Shown here in pieces: positions 24,503 through 33,047 of a stretch of 64,000 nt of DNA. Made by a program: the position numbers and the translations under genes. Location of the stretch: positions 3,348,001 to 3,412,000 of the forward strand of contig JACKBQ010000001.1 in assembly GCA_020634455.1 (NCBI GenBank). The letters run 5' to 3'. Within the stretch, counting starts at the first letter, position 1; the number at the start of each line of letters is the position of its first letter. The DNA is from Ardenticatenaceae bacterium (lineage in GTDB: Bacteria > Chloroflexota > Anaerolineae > Promineifilales > Promineifilaceae). The notes under the pieces are model-generated. The model was not told where the DNA came from and searched no databases. It was given only the letters and a program-made list of their open reading frames with translations.

Positions 24503-27500
24503 CTATAAATCTTCGATAATCTCCAAGGGCGGTAGGTTTTCGACGATTTGGACGGTTTCCAGGCTGACCGAAATGACCTGCTTGATGAGGCGCAGGATGT
24601 AGGTTTCGTCGTCGAGGTTGTTGGGGTCGTTGGTGATGCCGCTGCGTTTGTCGGTTTTGATTTGGTATTGGTCGATGACCCAATCGAGGGCGGAGCGGTT
24701 GCCGAGTTTGTAGGCAAACACCTGGGGCGGGATGCCGTTTAGGGTGAGGAAATCGTTGTATTTGAGGCTGGTTTTGTCTTTGCTGAGGCGCATTTTTTGC
24801 ACGCGGTAGTCCAGCGGTTCGTCCGGGTTTTCAATGTGTTGCAGGGGGTATTCGGGTTGGGCTTCGTAGTGGACGTGGATTTGGGCGAGGCGTTCACCAG
24901 CTTGGACGAATTGCCAGAAGTGCTGCGGCTGGACGAAGGGGATGCGCGGCAGTTCGCGGCGCAGGTTGGCGGCGTAGGTTTCGCGGTAGGTGGGGTGGTG
25001 CAGCAGGGCGTAGACGTAGTGGAAGATATGCCATTTGGTTAGTGTTGGCGAAGACCCGAAGGGTTTGTCTGTAGTTACTGTGGTTTGTTCGGGGGAAAAC
25101 CCTTCGGGTCTGTTGGGGGCGGCGGCATAGGTGGTGCGGAACTGTTCCAGCGCCCAGTCGGTGATGTTTTCGCGCCGATTACGGCCGTCTTTGTTGTAGG
25201 TGTAAAAAGGAAGAGATTGTTGCGGGTCGGCATAAAGATTTAAATCTGGAATTCGATCCGTCATCAAAACTGCGAATTCTTTACGCCCATATCCGCCAAC
25301 ACAAATTACCTGATTGACAGTTTCAAAAACAGGGAAAACACTTTGCATCTGAGCACGTCTATGTGTAAACACTTTGTCAAAAAATAGATATTGGGTTGTA
25401 AACGGTCGATACAGTGATTTGCGTACTTTGTCACTTGAAAACTCTGCTAATAACCCCCGTTTTGCAAAGCTTCTAAGACTGCTACTCCATTTTATTTTTG
25501 TATCATCTTGAAGCAGAAAATCATTTGGTTGTATTGTTTTAGTTGTCCTGTGAAGCCATCGAGTTACTTCGCCATTGTATGATTCAATGGTCCGTTTCAT
25601 ATTCTCGATAACAGATTCACGATCAAAATTGTAAGCCCAAGCATCTCTATTCGTGCTAGCACCAAGACTGAACAACTTGAAAACAGTTTGTGTGTTCGAA
25701 ATATTTGAAGTTTTAGCATCTTTTGTGCCTGTGGGAATGAATAAATCGAATTGGGCATCCATTTCTTGAGTTAGCCATACATTCTTCTGGTTTGGTTGAA
25801 TTTCTTCCCATGAAATACCTTTAGAACTGTTTGCATGTTCAAGCACATCAAACTTTTCTGCTCTGGTCGCTTTCCAATCTACGGAATGATAGTAGATTTT
25901 GTCAGACTTAACGTTTGGTTTTTTTCTAACGAGAAAGGTAATAGCTACGCCAACCATTGCTGCAAGCCCAAAAACTGTATGCTTTTCTCCTAACGGTACC
26001 CCTTCACGCATTGAATCCTTACGAATATCTCCCTGTAAATTCAAGACGTATATCACATCAAAATCAAGTTGAAGGTGTTTTCTCATCCCATCAAAAGCAA
26101 TTCCATCTACAAAGCTGTTATTTGAGACGAAAGCAACTACCCCCTCATCCCCAATACGATCAGATGCCCATCGGAATGCTTTGACATATGGATCAATTAA
26201 ATCACTTTTATCACTTGCGTTTGAATCGGTAATGTATGATTCTGTTACACGTTGATCAATAGTAGGGTATTTTCGGTTTTGGTTATTATCATTCGCATTC
26301 ACCTGCCCGGCGTTGTACGGCGGATTGCCAATGATGACGAAGATGGGGGTGTTTTTCTGGCGCTGGACGCGCTGGGTGTTTTCTGGGGCAAAGAGGGGCA
26401 TTTGCCGCCCTTCGGCCAGCTCAAAGGTGTCTACCAGCGAGATGCCGTCAAACGGTTCGTAGCGGCCGGTCAGTTCGTAGTAATCGTGCTCAATGTTCAT
26501 GCTGGCAATGTAGTAGGGCAGCAGCATCACCTCGTTGCAAAACATCTCGTGCTTGTATTTGTGGGGCAGTTTGCTCTTGGGCATCTGGCGCAGCACGCGC
26601 AAAATGAAGTTGCCGGTGCCCACAAACGGGTCCAGAATGGCGACGCCGTCGCTGGCCAGGCCATCGGTTTTGCCAAACTCGCGCCGTAAAATGTCGTCTA
26701 CGGAGCGCACCATAAAGTCCACAATCGGCTGCGGCGTGTAGACAATGCCGTGCGTGTCGGCCACCTTGACGCTAAAGCCCTGGAAAAACTTCTCGTAGAC
26801 GGTGTTCAAAAAGTCCTGCTTTTCGCTGAACTCCTCGATGGTGGCAGCGGTGGTTTCGATGGCTCCGTAGAAGCGGTCCAGGCTGCGCAAAAAGTCGTGG
26901 CGGCTAAAGTGGCGGCTGGTGAGCGCTTCAATCACCTTCTCAATTTCGCGGGCGATGATGTTGCGCTGGGCGAAGTCCGGGTTGTTGAACACTTTGCGGA
27001 AGATGCGCTCGGTGAGCAAATGCTGGATGAGCATCTCTTCCACGGCTTTGTCGGACAGGTTGGGGTTGATGGCGTCGCGCATCAGGTTGGTGAAGCTGCC
27101 GAAGGCGTCGCGGAAGGCGCGGTTTTGCTTGCGCTCCGTTTCGATCAGTTCTAGCAGGCTTTGGGCCAGCTCCGGCACGCGCTCTTTGAACTCTTCTACG
27201 GCGACGTCCCATTGCTCGAAGGCGGGCGGCTGGTATTCGCAGAACAGTTTGAGGACTTCTACCAGGTTGTCGGGGTCGGTGATTGGTTCGTCGAAGATGG
27301 TACGGCCGTTTTGCACCAAAATCGCCCGGTCTGGGGCCTGAAACAAAATGTTGTCTTGCGGGTACCCTTCGCTGAACTTCTTTTTCACCTCTTTGTCCAG
27401 GTCATCCTTGCTGTCTTTGGCCTCCCAGACGCCGTGGCGCAGCTTAAACTGGTCCAGAAACGCGCCATCGGCGCGCAGCGGGCGGCGGCCCTTGCGGGGG

Positions 27501-27676
27501 ATGGCGTACTGCTCGGCCAGGGTCCAGTTCATGCGGCTGGCGCAGGCGCGGAGCAGGTTGGCAAAGGCGGGGGCGACCGCGCCTTCATCCAGCAGGCTGA
27601 GCTGCTGCACTTTTTTGAGGGCTTTGAAGTAGTCGGTGACGGGTTTGTGGGTTGGTTTGAGGTTCAGGTAAGGCAT
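24503..27676 (-). CDS. Single-polypeptide restriction-modification enzyme (type IIG/ISP-like)
   Basis: A 1057-residue protein. Near the N-terminus FKLRHGVWEAKDSK (about residues 77-90) looks like a PD-(D/E)xK nuclease core with E and K. A helical region follows. VAILDPFVGTGNFILRVLRQ (about 350-370) is the AdoMet-binding motif I and IGNPPYNAG (about 450) the NPPY catalytic motif IV of an N6-adenine methyltransferase. The C-terminal half contains the target recognition region. No helicase motifs are seen, so it is not a full ISP enzyme. DNA encoding about residues 462-822 (25210-26290) is clearly AT-rich compared with both ends, which suggests a swapped recognition module. No separate specificity subunit is nearby. 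Confidence 0.85.
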   Translation of the reverse strand: MPYLNLKPTHKPVTDYFKALKKVQQLSLLDEGAVAPAFANLLRACASRMNWTLAEQYAIPRKGRRPLRADGAFLDQFKLRHGVWEAKDSKDDLDKEVKKKFSEGYPQDNILFQAPDRAILVQNGRTIFDEPITDPDNLVEVLKLFCEYQPPAFEQWDVAVEEFKERVPELAQSLLELIETERKQNRAFRDAFGSFTNLMRDAINPNLSDKAVEEMLIQHLLTERIFRKVFNNPDFAQRNIIAREIEKVIEALTSRHFSRHDFLRSLDRFYGAIETTAATIEEFSEKQDFLNTVYEKFFQGFSVKVADTHGIVYTPQPIVDFMVRSVDDILRREFGKTDGLASDGVAILDPFVGTGNFILRVLRQMPKSKLPHKYKHEMFCNEVMLLPYYIASMNIEHDYYELTGRYEPFDGISLVDTFELAEGRQMPLFAPENTQRVQRQKNTPIFVIIGNPPYNAGQVNANDNNQNRKYPTIDQRVTESYITDSNASDKSDLIDPYVKAFRWASDRIGDEGVVAFVSNNSFVDGIAFDGMRKHLQLDFDVIYVLNLQGDIRKDSMREGVPLGEKHTVFGLAAMVGVAITFLVRKKPNVKSDKIYYHSVDWKATRAEKFDVLEHANSSKGISWEEIQPNQKNVWLTQEMDAQFDLFIPTGTKDAKTSNISNTQTVFKLFSLGASTNRDAWAYNFDRESVIENMKRTIESYNGEVTRWLHRTTKTIQPNDFLLQDDTKIKWSSSLRSFAKRGLLAEFSSDKVRKSLYRPFTTQYLFFDKVFTHRRAQMQSVFPVFETVNQVICVGGYGRKEFAVLMTDRIPDLNLYADPQQSLPFYTYNKDGRNRRENITDWALEQFRTTYAAAPNRPEGFSPEQTTVTTDKPFGSSPTLTKWHIFHYVYALLHHPTYRETYAANLRRELPRIPFVQPQHFWQFVQAGERLAQIHVHYEAQPEYPLQHIENPDEPLDYRVQKMRLSKDKTSLKYNDFLTLNGIPPQVFAYKLGNRSALDWVIDQYQIKTDKRSGITNDPNNLDDETYILRLIKQVISVSLETVQIVENLPPLEIIEDL

Positions 27677-27756
27677 TTGTTGTTTCCCAATTGTTGAGAT
27701 GTGCGGCGTGGCGAGATTTTAGCATAAATTTGGGTTTGTGTGTGGTAGGGGCAGGT

Positions 27757-27790
27757 CTGTAGGGGCGGATCTCAGACCCGCCCCGACGTT
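27757..27790. repeat. Short GC-rich hairpin before the 42-bp array
   Basis: GGGGCGG (about 27762-27768) pairs with CCGCCCC a few bases later around ATCTCAGA. The hairpin lies between the restriction enzyme start and the 42-bp array. Confidence 0.5.
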
Positions 27791-27798
27791 AGGGCGTT

Positions 27799-28125
27799 AC
27801 ACGTTGTTGCAGCGTGCTACAGGTATCAAATCATGTCGTTACACGTTGTTGCAGTGTACTAAAGGTATCGAATCAAAGTTGTACACGTTGTTGTAGTGTA
27901 CTAAAGGTATCGAATCAAGGTTGTATACGTTGTTGCAGCGTACTAAAGGTACCCGATCGGGGCATGATTGGTTGCTTTGGTGCGCTACAGGTGCCTAAAA
28001 AAGTTCGCAACGGCCGTTAAAGTAAAAAAATAGTGCTTGTTTAAAGTTGGATCAACACCTTTGGCGTACTAAAGGTGTCTGATCGAGCGTGCATCGGGTG
28101 TTGCGGCGTGCTGCAACAGCTTAAA
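27799..28125 (+). repeat. Array of a 16-bp core repeated at exact 42-bp spacing
   Basis: The core GYGYRCTAMAGGTRYC starts at 27812, 27854, 27896, 27938, 27980, 28064 and 28106, always 42 bp apart; at the expected 28022 the core is degenerate. The first four units are similar over their whole 42 bp, the later ones only at the core. 42 bp equals four helical turns, so the cores face one side of the DNA. The array fills the 511-bp gap 27677-28187 between the divergent restriction enzyme gene and arfB. I see no gene in this gap; the only long frame merely reads through the repeats. Confidence 0.85.
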
Positions 28126-28174
28126 ACGGTTAAATGTGGGTGGGGTGGCTTCGGAGGGAACGGCCGTTTGGTGC

Positions 28175-28190
28175 TATACTACCCTGTATG
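28175..28190 (+). promoter_or_regulatory. arfB: -10 box next to the arfB start, probable leaderless promoter
   Basis: TATACT (28175-28180) ends 7 bases before the ATG at 28188. No Shine-Dalgarno is present and no good -35 is seen. An ACGGCCGT octamer lies in the region just upstream of the box. Confidence 0.5.
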
Positions 28191-28619
28191 GACGACGAAC
28201 GTTTGGTGCCAATTAATGAGGCGTTGCAAATTCCGGTGGCGGAGTTGAGCTTTCGCTTTTCTACCAGCAGCGGGCCGGGTGGGCAGCATGTAAACAAGAG
28301 CGCCACCAGGGTGACGCTGCTGTTTGATGTGGCTCATTCGCCCAGCTTGCCAGACGAGGTGCGGGCGCGGTTGCTCAAGCGTTTGGCCAACCGGATTGAC
28401 AAGGACGGGGTGCTACAGCTGCATGTACAATCCTCTCGCAGCCAGCATCGGAACCGAGATACGGCCGTGTCCATCTTCCAAAAACTGCTGGCCGATGCCC
28501 TAAAGCCAAGAAAAAAGCGCCGCCGCACCCAACCCCCCGCTGCCGCCAACGAAAAACGGCTGCAAGAAAAGAAAAGGCGCGGCGAACGCAAACAAGATCG
28601 CAGCCAGGATTGGTCTTAA
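28188..28619 (+). CDS. arfB: ArfB-like peptidyl-tRNA hydrolase (ribosome rescue)
   Basis: A 143-residue protein. The ATG at 28188 gives the normal family start; an in-frame ATG 54 bp upstream lacks support. RFSTSSGPGGQHVNKSATRV contains the GGQ motif that hydrolyses peptidyl-tRNA on the ribosome. The long basic C-terminal tail (KRKKRRRTQ type, KRRGERKQDRSQ) is the part that enters the empty mRNA channel of a stalled ribosome. ArfB rescues ribosomes stuck on mRNA without a stop codon. It lies downstream of the 42-bp array. Confidence 0.93.
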   Translation: MDDERLVPINEALQIPVAELSFRFSTSSGPGGQHVNKSATRVTLLFDVAHSPSLPDEVRARLLKRLANRIDKDGVLQLHVQSSRSQHRNRDTAVSIFQKLLADALKPRKKRRRTQPPAAANEKRLQEKKRRGERKQDRSQDWS

Positions 28620-28620
28620 A

Positions 28621-28662
28621 AAAAGACCTGACAGGTTTCCAAGCAGAAACCTGTCAGGTCTA
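28621..28662. terminator. Convergent terminator hairpin between arfB and the MFS gene
   Basis: A perfect 15-bp stem, GACCTGACAGGTTTC at 28625-28639 and its complement at 28646-28660, with loop CAAGCA. A run of A residues on the left gives a T tract for the minus-strand MFS transcript. Confidence 0.8.
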
Positions 28663-28667
28663 AACAG

Positions 28668-29996
28668 TTACAAAACAACCCCTTCCGGGTCGTTGCCAGA
28701 ATCAATCATTGCCTTACGCACGTTTACCGTGCTCAGCAAAATCAGCCCCACCACAAAGAAAACAATCAAAGAGACAATGGCGATGCGCTGGGAGCCAGTG
28801 ATTTGCACCGCAGCGGCAAACGCCAGCGGCCCCAGCCAGGAAGTGCCCCGCTCGCTAATTTCGTAAAAGCCAAAATATTCCGCTTCATGCTCTGCCGGAA
28901 TCATTTGCGAGAAGAGCGACCGACTGAGCGCCTGCGAGCCGCCCAGCACAATGGCCACAAACACGCCCATGATGAACAGCTGCGTCTCGTTGTTCAGAAA
29001 AGCGTAAGCAAAAATAACCAGGGCAGACCAGATGACCAAACTGAACATGATAGAACGTTTGGCACCGATGCGACGGGCTAAATAGCCAAACCCCAGCGCC
29101 CCAAAGAAAGCCACAAACTGAATAATCAGCACCAACAGCAGCAGGCTGCTGGTTTCCACGCCCAATTCATCGGCGGCAAACGCGGTGGAAACGATGATAA
29201 CCGTCTGGATGCCGTCGTTGTAGATGAGGTAGGCGATGAGGTAATGGAGCGTGGCGGGGTATTTTTGGCGCAGGTCGCGCAAGGTGTGCATGATTTGGCG
29301 AATGCCGTGCGAAAACAGGGTGCTGCCTTCGGGCAGTTGACGGGCCGCCTCGCGGGCTTTTAGGCGGCGCTGGGGGAACAGGTAGGTAAAGGCCAACCAC
29401 CAAATGCCGGCGCTGGCCAGGCTGATGCGCACGGCCAGCCCGGTATCTTCCATAAAGTTTAGTAAGCCCAAGTTGGCCAGCAGCAGCAAGCCGCCGCCCA
29501 GGTACCCGTAGGCAAAGCCGCGTGAGCTAACCGCATCGCGCTGGTCTGGAGTGGCGATGTCTGGCAAGAAGGCGTTGTAGAAGACGATGGCCGCGCCAAA
29601 ACAAAGGTTGGCAATGATGGCCAGGAGGCTGGCCAACAGCACCGCGCCGTTGGTGCCCAGCACGGGCATATCGGCTTGTATGGTAAACAGCAAAATGGTG
29701 GTGATGGCTCCGATGTAGGCAAAGGTCATCATCATCCGCTTTTTGAGGTTGGTGTAGTCGGCGATGGTGCCTAGCAGCGGTAGGAAGAAGACTTGCAGCA
29801 GCACGGACAAGGAGGTGGCTGCGGGGAAAATGGCGGCTGGCTGGATGGGAAAGCCAAAGAGCATAAGCGGGGTGCTGCTGGATTCTGCCAGGGCGATGAT
29901 GTACGGGCCGAGCAGGGCGGTGACAACGGTGGTGCTGAAGGCTGAATTGGCCCAATCGTACATGGTCCAGCCAAGGATTTCGCGTTTATCGTTCAA
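28668..29996 (-). CDS. MFS transporter (UMF1/Atg22-like)
   Basis: A membrane transporter with about twelve hydrophobic segments. The start is placed at a TTG at 29996 because GGAGAGG lies 5 nt upstream and the family's first motif (GWTMYDWANSAF) follows closely; an ATG at 30077 would add 27 polar residues with no SD. The DWANSAF motif and the later GALGFGYLARRIGAKRS loop match the Atg22/UMF1 group of the major facilitator superfamily. The substrate is unknown; the group is thought to export amino acids or similar small molecules. It lies alone between two terminators. Confidence 0.8.
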   Translation of the reverse strand: MNDKREILGWTMYDWANSAFSTTVVTALLGPYIIALAESSSTPLMLFGFPIQPAAIFPAATSLSVLLQVFFLPLLGTIADYTNLKKRMMMTFAYIGAITTILLFTIQADMPVLGTNGAVLLASLLAIIANLCFGAAIVFYNAFLPDIATPDQRDAVSSRGFAYGYLGGGLLLLANLGLLNFMEDTGLAVRISLASAGIWWLAFTYLFPQRRLKAREAARQLPEGSTLFSHGIRQIMHTLRDLRQKYPATLHYLIAYLIYNDGIQTVIIVSTAFAADELGVETSSLLLLVLIIQFVAFFGALGFGYLARRIGAKRSIMFSLVIWSALVIFAYAFLNNETQLFIMGVFVAIVLGGSQALSRSLFSQMIPAEHEAEYFGFYEISERGTSWLGPLAFAAAVQITGSQRIAIVSLIVFFVVGLILLSTVNVRKAMIDSGNDPEGVVL

Positions 29997-30071
29997 GGGT
30001 TCCTCTCCTGTTGTGTGTGTGCGCCGAGATGGGGGTTCTCGGTGAGCATTCTGTGATGCTTGTGGTTGTTG

Positions 30072-30107
30072 AAACAAAAACGACGAGCGCCAGATTGGGC
30101 TCGTCGT
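30072..30107 (-). terminator. Intrinsic terminator of the LCP gene
   Basis: On the minus strand ACGACGAGC (30107-30099) pairs with GCTCGTCGT (30088-30080) over a 10-nt loop and runs into TTTTTGTTTC. It lies about 90 bp downstream of the stop of the LCP gene at 30199. Confidence 0.75.
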
Positions 30108-30198
30108 CTGCGGGTGGTTCTCAGACGGCCGTTTTCAGGTGCCACATTTAGCGGTGGATTATGCCTGTGAACGGCCGTTTTCGCAATGAAAAATTTGG

Positions 30199-31821
30199 CT
30201 AGTTTATGAACTCCTGCGGCTGGTACAGCTGGTTGAGACAGGGATCATAATCTTCACCCAGAATCACTTTGTACTCGTACTCAAAATTGTCATCTTCAGT
30301 CAGTTGAATTTGGCTGCGGAACATGCCAAAAATCCAGCTAATCATCCAGTCAAAAGAATCTTTGAAATTAGGCCGATAATAGTGCATTTCCGTAAATTCC
30401 TGGGTGGGGGCGTCTGCCCCAATGACGGGGGCGAATCCGTACCAGGCCAGGTTGTCGGCTGCCAGCAGCGCCATGTCTGGGTTGCCGCTGGCGTTGATAA
30501 TTTCTACCGTGATCGGTCGGCGGTTGGCCCGGTTGAGGGCGGGCACGCGGTAAAGGCGGCTGAACGTTTCTTGTAAACGATCTTGACCTTCCCAGACGGG
30601 CAGCAGCACCTGGGCACCGCCGGGCGTTTCCCACTGGGCAATGCCGCGCGTTAAATACAGATGCTGAACCCCATTTTGGCGGATGGCCGGAGCCAGAGTA
30701 GCTAGCTGCAAAAGCCGACCAATATCCATATCGGTTTCCACGTTTTCTTTGTAGGCGTCCCACAAAGTTGGGAATTGGGAAAGCAAGCCGAGGTCTACAC
30801 CTTCGTTGAGCAGGCCGTGTAGCAGCTGCTGCTGCCGTCGGCCGCGATCAAAGTCGTTGGTGGTGAGACGGGAACGGGCATACCAGAGGGAGGTGTCGCC
30901 ATCCATGTGGTACAGGCCCGGTTCCAGGGCAAACTGCGCCCAGTTGTCTTCCTCCTCCGGGTCTAGCTCTGGCGAGATGAGTCGCCAATCTTGCAGGCGG
31001 CAGCTAACGGCAATATCTACCCCGCCGATGGCGTCTACGGCCGTTTCAAACCCCTGAAAATCTACCCGGGCGTAATAATGGATGGGAATGCCAAAGTTGT
31101 ACAGGATGGTTTGCTCAAGCAGCTCTACGCCGCCTAACGACATCGCCGTATTGAGCCGATTCATGATCTTGCCGGGAATGTAGACGAACAGGTCACGCGG
31201 CAAGGAGATCATGGAGGCGGTGGGGCCATCCTGGTTGATGGAGACGATGATCATGGTGTCGGTGCGGATTTCTTCGGAGCCGATGGGGGTGTCGCTGCCC
31301 AGCAGCAGGATGTTGGTGGTGTTATCTGGTACTTCAAAGGTGGGTACGGCGGTGGGAACGGCCGTTGAGGGCGTGGGAATGCCTTCCAGCAGCTCTTCTG
31401 GGGCAGAAATGGTGAGCACCGGACTGACCTGGGGCAGGCTGGTGGGGGTTGCGGTAGGAACGGCCGTTTTGGTGGGCGTGGTGGTGTTAGCGGGCGTGGT
31501 GGTGGGCGTTGGGCTGGGGCCGGGCGTGTGGGTGCCAACGGCCGTTGGCGTTGCCGATGGGCTGGGCGTATCGCTGGCCATCGGCGTGGCTGCGTCGTCG
31601 CTTTCGGCAATAGCAACTTCAACCGTAGCCGCCAAGGTGGGTAAGGGAGCGGCATCATTGCCCGCGCAACTAGCTAAAAAGAGAGTCGTTGTGGTTAAAA
31701 AAAGTGCTACCCCAACGAGTAAGAATCTATTCGAAAAAGCCACAGAGAAAGACTGTGTAAACGGTGTGGCAAATAATCGGATAGACATTAATTTTGCAAG
31801 ATTTTTTGAGTTGAAAAACAT
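30199..31821 (-). CDS. LytR-CpsA-Psr (LCP) family protein with lipobox
   Basis: A 540-residue exported protein. A hydrophobic segment ending in LASC (a lipobox) is followed by a long Thr/Pro/Ala-rich linker (about residues 60-165) and the LCP domain. The LCP core shows NILLLGSDT, RTDTMIIVSI, SLPRDLFVYIPG and, near the end of the domain, ARSRLTTNDFDRGRRQQQLL with the arginines that bind pyrophosphate. A LytR C-terminal-like domain follows (RPITVEIINASGNPDMA). LCP proteins move polymers from a lipid carrier to the cell wall. It is the last gene of the polysaccharide block on the minus strand and ends at a terminator. A promoter-like box lies at 31887-31895. Confidence 0.88.
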   Translation of the reverse strand: MFFNSKNLAKLMSIRLFATPFTQSFSVAFSNRFLLVGVALFLTTTTLFLASCAGNDAAPLPTLAATVEVAIAESDDAATPMASDTPSPSATPTAVGTHTPGPSPTPTTTPANTTTPTKTAVPTATPTSLPQVSPVLTISAPEELLEGIPTPSTAVPTAVPTFEVPDNTTNILLLGSDTPIGSEEIRTDTMIIVSINQDGPTASMISLPRDLFVYIPGKIMNRLNTAMSLGGVELLEQTILYNFGIPIHYYARVDFQGFETAVDAIGGVDIAVSCRLQDWRLISPELDPEEEDNWAQFALEPGLYHMDGDTSLWYARSRLTTNDFDRGRRQQQLLHGLLNEGVDLGLLSQFPTLWDAYKENVETDMDIGRLLQLATLAPAIRQNGVQHLYLTRGIAQWETPGGAQVLLPVWEGQDRLQETFSRLYRVPALNRANRRPITVEIINASGNPDMALLAADNLAWYGFAPVIGADAPTQEFTEMHYYRPNFKDSFDWMISWIFGMFRSQIQLTEDDNFEYEYKVILGEDYDPCLNQLYQPQEFIN

Positions 31822-31886
31822 AAGCTTAAATGCCCAATTCTGCTTTCAAAGCAACCAAATTCTCTAATTTTTACATACCGGAGGGC

Positions 31887-31895
31887 ATTATAACA
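31887..31895 (-). promoter_or_regulatory. Extended -10 promoter upstream of the LCP gene
   Basis: On the minus strand TGTTATAAT holds a perfect TATAAT with the extended TGn element. A -35 is not clear. It lies 66-74 nt upstream of the ATG at 31821. Confidence 0.5.
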
Positions 31896-31961
31896 TGGAT
31901 GATCAACCCCCCGGCAGTTGTGCAGCCAGAACGTATAGTTTCGGTAGAGAAGCCGTCAAAG

Positions 31962-32864
31962 TTATAATTTTTCGCCGAAAAGGTGTTCTGAGCGACTGAA
32001 CAGGAAGTAGCCAAAGATGAAGATGAGAACGGCCGTTACAAACGTCCGTAACAGCGCCAACGGGTCCATTGGCCCAGGGCCACTGCTGCCCACATTCCCC
32101 CACAAAACAGTTCGGTAACCATCAATAATCGAGGCCATCGGGTTGATCCAGCGCATGAGCCGCGCCGGATTGAACACAAAACCCCACAGCTCTGCATGAT
32201 CCCCAAAACGCTCGAAAGGGTAAAACACTGGTGTTAAAAAGAACCAGGCCAGCAAGCCAACTTCCAAAATCATTAGCGTGTCCCGGTAAAACGTTTGCAG
32301 CGTAGACAAAATATACGCCAACCCCAGCAAGAAAATAACCTGAGTCAGCAAAATAAGTGGTACCCACAGCGCGTGAATGGTTAACCCCACGCCAAAGGCG
32401 AACAGCAAAATCAAAAGGATGATGCTGGCCAGCAAAAAGTTGACAAAGTTAGACAGCATCGAAGCCGTTGGCAGCAAAATGCGGGGAAAATACACTTTTT
32501 TGACGATGGCTGCATTATTCACAATGGAGCCAGTGCTGCTCATCAGGGTCGTTGCATGAAATTGCCAGGGGATGAGCGCTACCAAAATGAAGATAGGGTA
32601 CTTTTGAATGTCGTCGTTGGGGATGAGGATGGTGAACAAGACTGTGTAGACGGCCATCATGAGCAGTGGGTTGAGCAGGCTCCACACAATGCCCAGTACC
32701 GAATTTTTATACCGCGCTTTCAGGTCTCGAATGACCAGATTCTTGAGCAAATTGCGGTAAGCAAAAATTTCACGAAGTTTGGCCCATTGGGATTGCACTT
32801 CGTCGGAGTCGAATCGATTGGGAATGCTGCTGAGTGGCCGCGGTGGTTGAATATTTGTTGACAT
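31962..32864 (-). CDS. ABC-type polysaccharide export permease (Wzm/TagG-like)
   Basis: A 300-residue protein with six membrane segments. The start at 32864 (MSTNIQPPRP) is chosen because the upstream frame reads through a CGCGGATA repeat. YRNLLKNLVIRDLKARYKNS, GIVWSLLNPLLMM and YPIFILVALIPWQF are signatures of ABC-2 permeases that export O-antigen, teichoic acid or similar polymers. The ATPase partner (Wzt/TagH) is not present within the window next to it. It follows the glycosyltransferase genes and precedes the LCP gene, so it is probably the exporter for the same polymer. Confidence 0.88.
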   Translation of the reverse strand: MSTNIQPPRPLSSIPNRFDSDEVQSQWAKLREIFAYRNLLKNLVIRDLKARYKNSVLGIVWSLLNPLLMMAVYTVLFTILIPNDDIQKYPIFILVALIPWQFHATTLMSSTGSIVNNAAIVKKVYFPRILLPTASMLSNFVNFLLASIILLILLFAFGVGLTIHALWVPLILLTQVIFLLGLAYILSTLQTFYRDTLMILEVGLLAWFFLTPVFYPFERFGDHAELWGFVFNPARLMRWINPMASIIDGYRTVLWGNVGSSGPGPMDPLALLRTFVTAVLIFIFGYFLFSRSEHLFGEKL

Positions 32865-32937
32865 ACCGACTAATTTTAGCGGGTTGCGCTGCTTTTTCAA
32901 TGGGGTGATTTCTGGGGGGCATGGCTTCTCGGTGGTC

Positions 32938-33020
32938 AATAAATGGGATGCGGATGAACGTGGATGACGCGGATAATAGAATTTAAGCCGCGTTTTTCCG
33001 CGCTTGTCCGCGTCCAATCG
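32938..33020. repeat. CGCGGATA-family intergenic repeat, copy 1
   Basis: Words such as GATGCGGATGAACG, GACGCGGATAATAGAATT, CGCGTTTTTCCGCG and CTTGTCCGCGTCCAATCGCC form an imperfect hairpin. A close relative lies at 34127-34202. No coding is seen. Confidence 0.75.
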
Positions 33021-33047
33021 CCTTTGGAAGACAACTAACGAGAGACC

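Noticed and set aside
27814..28020. A 68-residue open frame with 14-residue repeats (TRCCSVLKVSNQ-like).
   Set aside because: It only reads the 42-bp repeat. There is no Shine-Dalgarno, and only the 16-bp core is kept in the later units, not the protein sequence.
27799..28125. The 42-bp array as a CRISPR.
   Set aside because: There are no unique spacers: the first four units are similar over their full length, and no cas gene is near.
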